In this document: in pieces, positions 1-6,125 of the stretch
Numbering within the stretch: position 1 is the stretch's first letter
How the letters are laid out: the number at the start of each line of letters is the position of its first letter
Assembly: GCA_036521995.1 (NCBI GenBank)
Contig: DATDGR010000201.1
Span: 1-8,198, forward strand
Length of the DNA stretch: 8,198 nt
From: Gp13-AA77 sp036521995
Lineage (GTDB): Bacteria; Acidobacteriota; Terriglobia; UBA7540
Direction: 5' to 3'
Position numbers and translations under genes: made by a program
The notes under the pieces: generated by a model
What the model was told of the DNA's origin: nothing
Database searches by the model: none
Seen by the model: the letters and a program-made list of their open reading frames with translations, nothing else

Positions 1-256
1 GCCTTTCCGCCAGGCCCACGAGGTGGTGGGTAAGATCGTGCGCGAAGCCGAGCGGCTCGGGACACCGTGGACATCTCTGACCTTGGAAAAGCTGCGCAGC
101 TTCTCGCCACTGTTTGACGAAAGCCTTAGCCAGGCGATCACGTTGGAATCGGCGCTTGCGGCCCGCGCAGTCGCCGGCGGAACCGCCGCCGAGAATGTCC
201 GGACTGCAATCGCCGATTGCCGCCAGCGCTTGGATCAATGGGAGAGCCGCAAATGA
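1..256 (+). CDS. argH: Argininosuccinate lyase, C-terminal end (partial)
   Basis: This is the last 84 or so codons of an open frame that enters from the left edge (first full codon at 2, TGA at 254-256). Argininosuccinate lyase splits argininosuccinate into arginine and fumarate, the last step of arginine synthesis, in the cytoplasm as a homotetramer. The frame begins PFRQAHEVVGKIV, the typical FR-x-AH-x-x-G segment of the C-terminal domain. It continues with an L-T-L-E-x-L-x-x-F-S-P-x-F stretch and ends with the GGTA-x-x-NV motif about 24 residues before the stop, all characteristic of ArgH. The catalytic residues lie upstream, outside the window. The GTG at 23 is an internal codon, not a start. 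The stop overlaps the argJ start (ATGA), so the two genes are very probably one translationally coupled arginine operon. Confidence 0.9.
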   Translation, partial: PFRQAHEVVGKIVREAERLGTPWTSLTLEKLRSFSPLFDESLSQAITLESALAARAVAGGTAAENVRTAIADCRQRLDQWESRK

Positions 257-1497
257 AATCGCTTTCCGCCGAGCCCGATCCCATCTTGCCTGAGGACCTG
301 CCGCAAGGTTTCCGGTTTGCGTCAGCGGCCTGCGGCCTCAAGAAAAGCAAACTCTCCGACCTTGCCCTGATCACCAGCGACACGGATGCGGTAGCGGCGG
401 CGGTGTTCACCACCAACCGCGTGAAAGCCGCGCCCGTGCTGGTCTCGCGGGAACATCTGCGCGCCTCGGGTGGAGGCATCCGGGCGATTATCGCCAACTC
501 CGGAAACGCCAACTGCGCCACCGGCGCGGCCGGACTCGCCGCATCGCGTGCGACCACGGCTGGCGCCGCCCGCGAGCTCGGCTGCAAGCCGGACCAGGTG
601 CTGGTTTGCTCCACGGGGGTGATCGGATTGCCGTTGGACACCAGGAAGATTCTCAGTGCCGTTCCCGGCCTGGTAGCGGATCAAACCAGGTCGCCCGATG
701 CCTATAGCGGCGCAGCCCGGGCCATCATGACCACCGATACGCGTCCCAAGTGGTCGGCGGCAAGGTGCCGAGTCGGCGGAAGAGACGTGCGCGTGCTCGG
801 CTGTGCCAAAGGGTCAGGCATGATTCACCCCCAGATGGCCACCATGCTGGCGTTTGTGGTGACGGACGCCGCGCTCACGCGGACGCTCGGTCAGCGCGCC
901 CTCGCGGAGGTCACGGGCCGGACCTTCAACTCCGTGACGGTGGATGGCGATACCTCCACCAACGACACCTTGATCCTGCTCGCTAACGGTGCGGCAAGCG
1001 CCCCTCTCCTCCGCACGGCGGGCGTTGACTTCAGCCGGTTCCTCAAGGCACTCGATAGTGTCTGTAGGGATTTGGCCCTGGCGATTGTGGCGGACGGGGA
1101 AGGGGCAAGTCGGGTGGCGCAGATTGATGTGTTTGGTGCCCCGTCGGATGCTATAGCGGCGCAGGTGGCGCGTACGATTGCGGGCTCCCCTTTGGTGAAG
1201 ACGGCGATTGCCGGCGCCGATCCCAACTGGGGCCGCATCCTGGCGGCGGCCGGCCGCGCGCCGCTGTCCAAAGGCGCTGACTTCGACACAGCGCGAGCCG
1301 AGATCCGCATTGGCGGAGTCGCGGTCTGCCGGCGCGGCCAGGGGTATCCGTTCGATGAAGACGCAGTTCACAAAAAGATGCTGGAGCAACATGTCCCTAT
1401 CGCCGTTTACCTCAAGAGCGGCCGCGGTCGCGCCACGGTGTGGACCTGCGATTTCACCGCCGAATACATCCGGATCAACACGGCCTATCGCACATGA
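253..1497 (+). CDS. argJ: Glutamate N-acetyltransferase / amino-acid acetyltransferase ArgJ
   Basis: ArgJ moves the acetyl group from N-acetylornithine to glutamate, closing the cyclic arginine pathway. Some members also use acetyl-CoA, but the sequence does not tell mono- from bifunctional. The product is 414 residues, normal for the family. Visible landmarks are NSGNAN (82-87), the oxyanion-hole segment STGVIG with T121/G122, TTDTRPK (160-166) and GSGMIHPQ leading into MATML. In that motif T197 is the expected autocleavage site and nucleophile that separates alpha and beta chains. Further on are VTVDGDTSTND, KTAIAGADPNWGR (316-328) and the family-typical ending YIRINTAYRT. I chose the ATG at 253 because it overlaps the argH stop and has GGAGAG at 241-246, six bases upstream. 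An in-frame ATG at 238 and TTG at 217 would add residues that do not look like the family. Confidence 0.95.
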   Translation: MKSLSAEPDPILPEDLPQGFRFASAACGLKKSKLSDLALITSDTDAVAAAVFTTNRVKAAPVLVSREHLRASGGGIRAIIANSGNANCATGAAGLAASRATTAGAARELGCKPDQVLVCSTGVIGLPLDTRKILSAVPGLVADQTRSPDAYSGAARAIMTTDTRPKWSAARCRVGGRDVRVLGCAKGSGMIHPQMATMLAFVVTDAALTRTLGQRALAEVTGRTFNSVTVDGDTSTNDTLILLANGAASAPLLRTAGVDFSRFLKALDSVCRDLALAIVADGEGASRVAQIDVFGAPSDAIAAQVARTIAGSPLVKTAIAGADPNWGRILAAAGRAPLSKGADFDTARAEIRIGGVAVCRRGQGYPFDEDAVHKKMLEQHVPIAVYLKSGRGRATVWTCDFTAEYIRINTAYRT

Positions 1498-1534
1498 CGT
1501 CAGAGCAATATTCAGGATTTCAGCCCTCGCACGC

Positions 1535-2323
1535 CTACATCACAGGCTCGGGAATCTCACGAACCCAGAGATTCCGGTAGCGCACCGGGTGGTTGTGATC
1601 CTGCAGCCGCAGCGGCAGTTTGTCCGGCGTGGGCGTGTATTGCGGCCTTACGTGGTGACCGGTAGGTCCCATGATGGCCACGTTATCCTGCACCAGAACG
1701 CCATTGTGAATCACCGTGACGCGGGCGCGGCGAAGCAGCGTGCCCTCGTCGCTGAAGCGCGGCCCGTGGAAGATAATGTCATAGGTCTGCCACTGGCCGG
1801 GCGGTCGGCAGGCGTTCACCAGGGGAGGATACTGACCGTAAACCGCCGCGGCTTGACCATCGGCATAGGTAACGCTGTTGTAAGAATCGAGCACCTGGAT
1901 TTCATAGAGCCCCATCAGAAAAACTCCGCTGTTGCCGCGGTCCTGGTCCTCGCCGTGCGGTGGATTCGGCGTGGCCCACTCCACGTGAAGCTGCATGTCG
2001 CCGAACGCCTGCTTGGTGCGGATGTCGCCCGTTTTGGGCACGGTCTCAAAATAGCCGTCGCCTACATTCCACTTCGCCGGACCGCCCTCCACGCTCTCCC
2101 AATTTGAGAGATCCTTGCCGTTGAACAGGGGGATGGCGTCCGATGGCGCCGCGCCCGCGTGGTCCTGCGTGCTGCAATCTCCTGGGGTGACCACCGGCGG
2201 CAAAGGATGGTTCCGGTCATGTTCGGTGTATTTCTGCCCGGCGCCGGAGATCGTCCAAGTCGCGAGCAACACGGCCGCTATCAAGACCGCCATTCCTGAA
2301 ACCATGGGATTTCTGCGCATCAT
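1535..2323 (-). CDS. Secreted DUF1080 / 3-keto-disaccharide hydrolase family protein
   Basis: The product is 262 residues. After a short basic start it has a hydrophobic segment (about 9-24) that reads as a signal peptide or signal anchor, then a Pro-rich linker with a Cys at 50. The DUF1080 (PF06439) domain follows, a concanavalin/LamG-like beta-sandwich. Family hallmarks are LFNGKDLSNW (66-75), FGDMQLHVEW (107-116), RGNSGVFLMGLYEIQVLDSY (129-148), PGQWQTYDIIFHGP (175-188) and VRYRNLWVRE near the end. Some members hydrolyse 3-keto-glycosides made by sugar 3-dehydrogenases, but most are uncharacterised, so the substrate here is unknown. The frame could extend to a TTG at 2350. AAGGAG (plus-strand 2329-2334) lies 5 bases before the ATG at 2323 and 8 before the adjacent ATG at 2320, so one of these two is the start. 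It converges on argJ with only 37 bases between stops and no clear terminator hairpin. Confidence 0.88.
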   Translation of the reverse strand: MMRRNPMVSGMAVLIAAVLLATWTISGAGQKYTEHDRNHPLPPVVTPGDCSTQDHAGAAPSDAIPLFNGKDLSNWESVEGGPAKWNVGDGYFETVPKTGDIRTKQAFGDMQLHVEWATPNPPHGEDQDRGNSGVFLMGLYEIQVLDSYNSVTYADGQAAAVYGQYPPLVNACRPPGQWQTYDIIFHGPRFSDEGTLLRRARVTVIHNGVLVQDNVAIMGPTGHHVRPQYTPTPDKLPLRLQDHNHPVRYRNLWVREIPEPVM

Positions 2324-2669
2324 CAAGGCTCCTTTTCGCAGGTTGCTCAATACGTGTCCTGAGAGTTTGCCGCACCATTCCCAGAATCACAGTGCCACCG
2401 ATTTATATGCGATTTGGGTTGCCGGTTTCAAGCTCAAGCGCGATCCAACGCTGGTGAGGAGCCCTTCGGCCGGCTTGAAAGCCAACGGTCCCCTTTTTCC
2501 GGATTAGTGCGCATCCTAGTTCGTTGACAAACGCTCTCAAGCCGTGTCATTCCGGCGCCGAGCCAGACGGAGCACTGCTAAACCAACTGCTGGACTTAGC
2601 CTTCTCTCGCTACATGCGGCCACGGGTTGGATTTCAGTTCCCGGACGGTCCGCTGCCGACAACCGGCAC
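2324..2669. other. Intergenic region between the GH63-like and DUF1080 genes
   Basis: These 346 bases lie between the stop of the GH63-like gene and the start of the DUF1080 gene, both on the minus strand. They contain the DUF1080 ribosome-binding site and the candidate promoter at 2402-2431. I see no protein frame with a family resemblance on either strand, no tRNA-like fold and no strong intrinsic terminator behind the GH63-like gene. A short near-palindrome, CGGACGGTCCG at about 2642-2652, has no room for a loop. Confidence 0.5.
2402..2431 (-). promoter_or_regulatory. Candidate sigma70-type promoter for the DUF1080 gene
   Basis: On the minus strand TTGAAA (2431-2426) is followed by an 18-base spacer and TATAAA (2407-2402). 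This places a start site roughly 70 bases before the DUF1080 start codon. It is the best match in the gap, seen by eye only. No operator-like palindrome overlaps it. Confidence 0.4.
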
Positions 2670-3908
2670 TTACTCGAGCGCCGTGGGATCGGTTCCCTTT
2701 TCGGCTTCGTCGATCATATGCTCGGCCAGCAGATTCCAGCTCAGGAAGTGGCCTCCTGCCGCCGGAGCCCCGTTCTCCGGGTTGTAGTTTTCATTCATGC
2801 CACCCGTCTTCTCGATATCCTCCACCAGCAGCTTGACGGTTTTTTGCGCCAACTGACGGGCCTCGGGCTTGTAGCCATAATTCATCAGGCCATGCATCAC
2901 CAGGTAGTTGGAGATCACCCATACCGGACCTCGCCAGTAGCCGGACCTCGGGTCGTAAAGGGGTTCGCTCGGAGCCAGCGTCCGGAGGCCGTAGTCGCAC
3001 CAGAACTCACTGGGATTCAGGATATGGTCCTTGATCATCCGCTCAGCCTGAGCCGGTGTGGCGATGCCCGCCCAGAGTGGCACGAAGTTGGTCCAGGTCT
3101 TAACCGTGACCGAGCGGCCGTTGCGGGCATCGATATTGAGAAACATGCTATCCGCCTCGGACCACATCTTGCCGCGGACGCGCGCCGCGAGATCATCGGC
3201 CTTCGCCTTGTACTTCTCGGCGTCTGGGCGCAGGCCGAGCTTCCCGGCCAGAACCGCCATGGCCCGGTACTCGCGGTAAAGGTAGCATTGCAAGTCTACC
3301 CCCTCGGTCACCTGGGCGGGCGTATCGGAGACGGCGGGATTGTTGTCCACGCCGCTCTCCACGCCGTTGTACCAAAGGAAGAACTCGTCCGGAGCGCGCC
3401 GTGTGTTCTCCCAGAACAGCAGCACGTCCCCCAGCTTCGCATAGTTGGTCTTCTTCGAGTCGCCGTTCGGCCGGAGCAACCATTGGTAGTCGCCCATGGT
3501 GCGCGAGGCCCGCACGGCCGCCTGCGCCAGAAACGGCTTGCACATCTCGGGCAACGCCCAGAGCGCGTCGGGCGCAATTTCGCGGGGCGCGTAGCCCGGC
3601 CAGTTGGCGTACTCATCCACAAACTCGAGGAAGTCCTCCACCGAACTCGCCACCGGCTTCCCCACGCCGTCGTAGCTGAGCGCCACGCCCATAAAGTACA
3701 TGTCCCAGTCGAAGAGCTGGAAGTAAGGTCCGGCCGGCACCAGATACTCGTGCTTCAGGATGCCCTTGGGCGGCTTGACGACGTTCTCTTTGGCATGGAT
3801 CTGGACAAAAAGGCGGCTGATTTCACTATCGCTTTGGGCGAAGGCGACAGACGCGATCAGCACTGCGAATGCCAGGCCGGCACCGCTCCGGTCAATCGAA
3901 ATCTTCAC
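2670..3908 (-). CDS. Secreted GH63 / mannosylglycerate-hydrolase-like glycoside hydrolase
   Basis: This is a 412-residue protein with an N-terminal signal peptide: hydrophobic about 9-24, with an A-F-A site and probable cleavage after A24. The rest reads as an (alpha/alpha)6-barrel glycosidase of the GH63/trehalase-like (MGH1-like) group. Landmarks in order are YFQLFDWDMYFMG (62-74), ESGVDNNP (184-191), SGYWRGPVWVISNYL (322-336), NENYNPENG (372-380) and WNLLAEHMID (391-400). By analogy with mannosylglycerate hydrolase and GH63 enzymes, D188 is the likely general acid and E373 the general base. The substrate cannot be read from sequence: mannosyl- or glucosyl-glycerate and alpha-linked glucosides are candidates. 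The start is a GTG with AAGGAG (plus-strand 3917-3922) 8 bases upstream. It overlaps the TGA of the preceding DUF4188 frame as GTGA, so translational coupling is likely. Confidence 0.87.
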   Translation of the reverse strand: MKISIDRSGAGLAFAVLIASVAFAQSDSEISRLFVQIHAKENVVKPPKGILKHEYLVPAGPYFQLFDWDMYFMGVALSYDGVGKPVASSVEDFLEFVDEYANWPGYAPREIAPDALWALPEMCKPFLAQAAVRASRTMGDYQWLLRPNGDSKKTNYAKLGDVLLFWENTRRAPDEFFLWYNGVESGVDNNPAVSDTPAQVTEGVDLQCYLYREYRAMAVLAGKLGLRPDAEKYKAKADDLAARVRGKMWSEADSMFLNIDARNGRSVTVKTWTNFVPLWAGIATPAQAERMIKDHILNPSEFWCDYGLRTLAPSEPLYDPRSGYWRGPVWVISNYLVMHGLMNYGYKPEARQLAQKTVKLLVEDIEKTGGMNENYNPENGAPAAGGHFLSWNLLAEHMIDEAEKGTDPTALE

Positions 3909-4308
3909 GCCGGTTTCTCCTTTTGTCGCGAGGGAATGTTATCGTAAACCGCTTCCATGCCACCGCGCTTGAAATAGGCTTCATGCCAGAATCCGGTGCC
4001 GCCGCTGTCGCGCAGGAAATCGCACCACCAATCCTGATGCGGCAAGGAGCGGGCCCAACCCTCCAGCGATTCAAAGTCACGCCATTACTGGGCATTCCGA
4101 AGTGAGGAGGAAAGATCGAGTAGATGATCGGCTCGTGCAGGAGCGGCCCGTCAGGCTTGGCGGCCACCGCCGCCGAGATTTTCGGTCCGAACTTGAGCAG
4201 CGTACCAAGGCCCCGAAAACTGTTGACGCGCATTCCGAGGTCGATGACCACCAGCTCCGGGTAAGCCGAAAGGTCGACCGTACGCCGCGCGATGGCGGTG
4301 CTCGCCAT
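3905..4308 (-). pseudogene. DUF4188-family gene interrupted by a one-base frameshift
   Basis: From the ATG at 4308 (AAGGAGG, plus-strand 4316-4322, 7 bases upstream) the frame reads about 75 residues containing LVVIDLGMRVN, which matches the start of DUF4188 proteins (small, dimeric alpha/beta-barrel monooxygenase-like, function unknown). Around 4084-4095 the reading frame is lost. The continuation lies one frame over from 4084: WRDFESLEGWARSLP, then HQDWW, then GTGFWHEAYF and MEAVYDNIP, 59 residues ending at TGA 3907-3905. WR-x-F-E-x-LE and WHE-x-Y are the family's C-terminal landmarks, and restoring one base gives about 134 residues, near the usual length. The unshifted frame instead runs to 3892 with a tail unlike the family. 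The repaired frame, not the unshifted one, ends in the GTGA overlap with the glycosidase gene. This could be a true recent inactivation or a sequencing/assembly error. Confidence 0.75.
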
Positions 4309-4406
4309 GTGCCGTCCTCCTTCGTTCAGACTCTAGCACCGAGCAAGGCGAATCGAAAGCGTCTCCCGTCCCGCAAGGAGGGCCCAATATATAGGACCTC
4401 AGTTGG

Positions 4407-4656
4407 TGGCTTTGGGCTGGCTTTGGGCCGCACGCGAATTTTACCGAGACGCTGATTATACGGGATTTACTCATTCGAGCGGACCATGAAAATCGGCTTA
4501 AATTGGCTTTGCCTAGCCACGCCTTTGTTGATGACAAAGGACTTCTTGGCTTTGGCCTAGCCCCCGGTTTTTAGCTATCTAGCTCATTCTAGGTGACTAC
4601 TTGGCTTTGGCAGTTGGGGCCCCCGGGGGGTCGATATTCCGGCGCAGATTGGCTTT
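4407..4656 (+). repeat. Cluster of six same-strand TGGCTTT(GG) motifs
   Basis: The core TGGCTTT starts at 4407, 4418, 4504, 4547, 4602 and 4650, always on the plus strand. Copies 1 and 2 share TGGCTTTGGG and are 11 bases apart. Copies 3, 4 and 5 share TTGGCTTTG. Copies 3 and 4 also share a following CCTAGCC. A seventh weaker relative, TATGGCTTCG, is at 4691. Spacings are 11, 86, 43, 55 and 48 bases. No coding frame explains them. They could be binding sites for a regulator, relics of a small repeat, or chance in a biased sequence. Confidence 0.5.
4522..4540. repeat. Perfect 7-bp inverted repeat
   Basis: CCTTTGT (4522-4528) and ACAAAGG (4534-4540) form a perfect stem around the loop TGATG. 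It lies between the third and fourth TGGCTTT motifs. No T-run follows on either strand, so it does not look like an intrinsic terminator for kdsA. It is more likely a structured element or a dyad binding site. Confidence 0.4.
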
Positions 4657-5045
4657 AAACTTCTGATTACAAATAGCTTAGACGATATCATATGGCTTCG
4701 AAATCGCACCCTAATTCGCAACGTTAGCCACCTTAGCATCTGATTCTAAACGACTTGATTGATTTTGAACGAAGCGGCACAGAATGAGCCCGCCAACCAC
4801 AATATATAGGCTTACCCCTGCCATCGACGATGGCCGGTTGTGGCCCGCTCTTCTCCCCGTCTCTGTGCCCCTGTGGTGAAGCATTGGATCTTGCCGCTCC
4901 TACGGTGTCAGCATTTTCGGGTGAAGGGCGAGCCGGGCGACCAACGGCGAGGCCTTGCCGCCAGTAACCGATCAGTATACAAACTGCACCAAGCAATTGT
5001 CAAGCAAGCTCGCACCTCGAAGCTTCGCAACCGTCGTGGTTCGGC

Positions 5046-5879
5046 TCACCCTTTCGGAAGCTTGCGCACGAAAGCGCCGAGATCGCGCAACGCCGCCGCC
5101 AGCGGCTTAAAGCCGCGCAGGTGAAGCGCGTTCGGTCCATCGGACAGCGCCCGGGCGGGATTGTCGTGCACTTCCATGAAGACTCCGTCCACGCCGGCCG
5201 CGACTCCCGCGCGCGCCAGGGTGGTGATGAACTGCGGCTGGCCGCCGCTGCGCTTTCCTTCCCCGCCCGGAAGCTGCAGGGAGTGGGTAACGTCCAGCAT
5301 GACCGGGTAGCCAAACTCGTGCATCACGGCCAGGCCGCGCATATCCACCACCAGGTTGTTGTAGCCGAAACTCGACCCGCGCTCGGTAACGATGATCTTG
5401 TGATTGCCGGTGCCCGCCACCTTCTCGATGGCGTGCCGGATGTCCCAAGGCGACAGGAACTGGCCCTTCTTGATGTTCACCACCGCGCCGGAGCGTCCGG
5501 CGGCCAGCAGAAGGTCGGTCTGGCGGGACAGAAAGGCCGGAACCTGAATCACATCGCAGACGCTCGCGGCAGGCTCTACCTGAGAGACATCGTGAACGTC
5601 GGTGAGGACGGGCAGGCCGGTCTCCTGTTTGATCTTCGCCAGGATTTCAAGACCACGCTTGAGCCCAGGGCCCCGGTAGGAATCGAGCGAGGTGCGATTG
5701 GCCTTGTCGTAGGAAGCCTTGAAGATGAGCGGAATGCGCAGCTCGCGCGCCGTCTCGGCGAGATGCTTGGCGATCTTCAGCGCGTGGCGCTCAGACTCGA
5801 TGACACAGGGCCCGGCGACGAAGAAGAGGGGCCGCCCGGGACCCAGCGTGAGATTGGAGAGGCGAATGGGCTGGTTCAC
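5046..5879 (-). CDS. kdsA: 3-deoxy-D-manno-octulosonate 8-phosphate synthase KdsA (metal-dependent class)
   Basis: KdsA condenses phosphoenolpyruvate with arabinose-5-phosphate to give Kdo-8-phosphate, the committed step to the Kdo sugar of lipopolysaccharide, in the cytoplasm. The 277-residue product is a complete TIM barrel. It shows LFFVAGPCVIES (18-29), FKASYDKANRTS (53-64), TDVHD (93-97), PAFLSRQTDL (114-123), NIKKGQFLSPWD (135-146), ERGSSFGYNNLVVDM (166-180) and DVTHSLQLPGG (196-206). C25, H199, E236 and D247 have exactly the mutual spacing of the four metal ligands known for Aquifex aeolicus KdsA (C11, H185, E222, D233). E. coli-type enzymes have Asn in place of the Cys. The start is a GTG at 5879, the only start before an upstream in-frame stop; it has no good Shine-Dalgarno sequence, which is unusual. 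The gene lies 246 bases behind pyrG on the same strand. Confidence 0.95.
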   Translation of the reverse strand: MNQPIRLSNLTLGPGRPLFFVAGPCVIESERHALKIAKHLAETARELRIPLIFKASYDKANRTSLDSYRGPGLKRGLEILAKIKQETGLPVLTDVHDVSQVEPAASVCDVIQVPAFLSRQTDLLLAAGRSGAVVNIKKGQFLSPWDIRHAIEKVAGTGNHKIIVTERGSSFGYNNLVVDMRGLAVMHEFGYPVMLDVTHSLQLPGGEGKRSGGQPQFITTLARAGVAAGVDGVFMEVHDNPARALSDGPNALHLRGFKPLAAALRDLGAFVRKLPKG

Positions 5880-6125
5880 GGGAAAACCATTTCAAATGGC
5901 GGATGGCAAATGGCAAATTTCAAATGTCTCATCGCGAACTCTAGCTGGGCTTTCTCTGGGTCGTGGCGACTGCCTTGGAAGTATTGATGACTTGAGCTGA
6001 TCTGATTCGTCGAGGATCTTCGTCAACCGCTTCGCAGGCAGCGCTTCGGCTCCCACAAGCAGTCGCAGCCAGTTGCCATTTGAAATGCTCTTCAGCCCTC
6101 ACATTTGCCATGCCTCTCGCCCGCT
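5880..6125. repeat. pyrG-kdsA spacer with inverted CATTTCAAATGGC repeats
   Basis: This non-coding spacer carries CATTTCAAATGGC at 5888-5900 and its exact reverse complement at 6075-6087. It also carries ATGGCAAATG at 5903-5912 with its reverse complement at 6102-6111. Further partial copies (TGGCAAATTTCAAATG) lie at about 5911-5926. The order A-B...A'-B' is not a simple mirror, so this is more like dispersed small repeats than one clean hairpin, though pairing of the 13-mers in RNA is possible. A minus-strand TTGACG (6026-6021) could be a -35 box for kdsA, but I see no convincing -10 at the right distance. No terminator with a U-run follows pyrG. Confidence 0.55.

Larger units (their letters stand above)
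4309..5045. other. Long intergenic region with repeats, no convincing gene
   Basis: These 737 bases separate the kdsA stop from the DUF4188 start. Short frames exist on both strands (for example 4733-4996 minus, 4840-5124 plus) but none resembles a protein family or has a good start site. The part from about 4440 to 4760 is more AT-rich and less codon-like than the rest of the window. It holds the TGGCTTT cluster, a 7-bp hairpin and a G4C5G6 block, listed separately. A minus-strand TATAAT (4460-4455) precedes the DUF4188 gene but has no matching -35 box at 16-18 bases. An odd palindrome CCATCGACGATGG sits at 4821-4833. The phrase CTCTGTGCCCCTGTGGTGAA (4860-4879) resembles intergenic repeats I recall from other genomes, but I cannot verify that. 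Confidence 0.5.

Noticed and set aside
217..253. Earlier argJ starts at TTG 217 or ATG 238
   Set aside because: The added residues are not family-like, and the ATG at 253 has both the ATGA overlap and a well-placed GGAGAG.
1498..1534. Bidirectional terminator between the converging argJ and DUF1080 genes
   Set aside because: The 37-base gap has no inverted repeat with a flanking T-run.
1208..2107. 299-residue plus-strand frame spanning the argJ and DUF1080 genes
   Set aside because: It crosses two well-supported genes in the wrong frame or strand and has no family resemblance.
2544..3947. 467-residue open frame on the plus strand
   Set aside because: It is the antisense of the GH63-like gene. 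Its product has no recognisable motif, while the minus strand shows a signal peptide, catalytic motifs and a good ribosome-binding site.
3892..4308. Intact 138-residue minus-strand gene
   Set aside because: Only its first half resembles DUF4188. The tail after about residue 75 is out of frame, and the true C-terminus is found one frame over.
4407..4656. CRISPR array suggested by the recurring TGGCTTT motif
   Set aside because: The repeated unit is only 7-10 bases (up to about 17 for two copies), the spacing is irregular and no cas gene is present.
4733..4996. Possible small protein downstream of kdsA (87 residues, minus)
   Set aside because: There is no good ribosome-binding site, no motif, and its composition looks non-coding.
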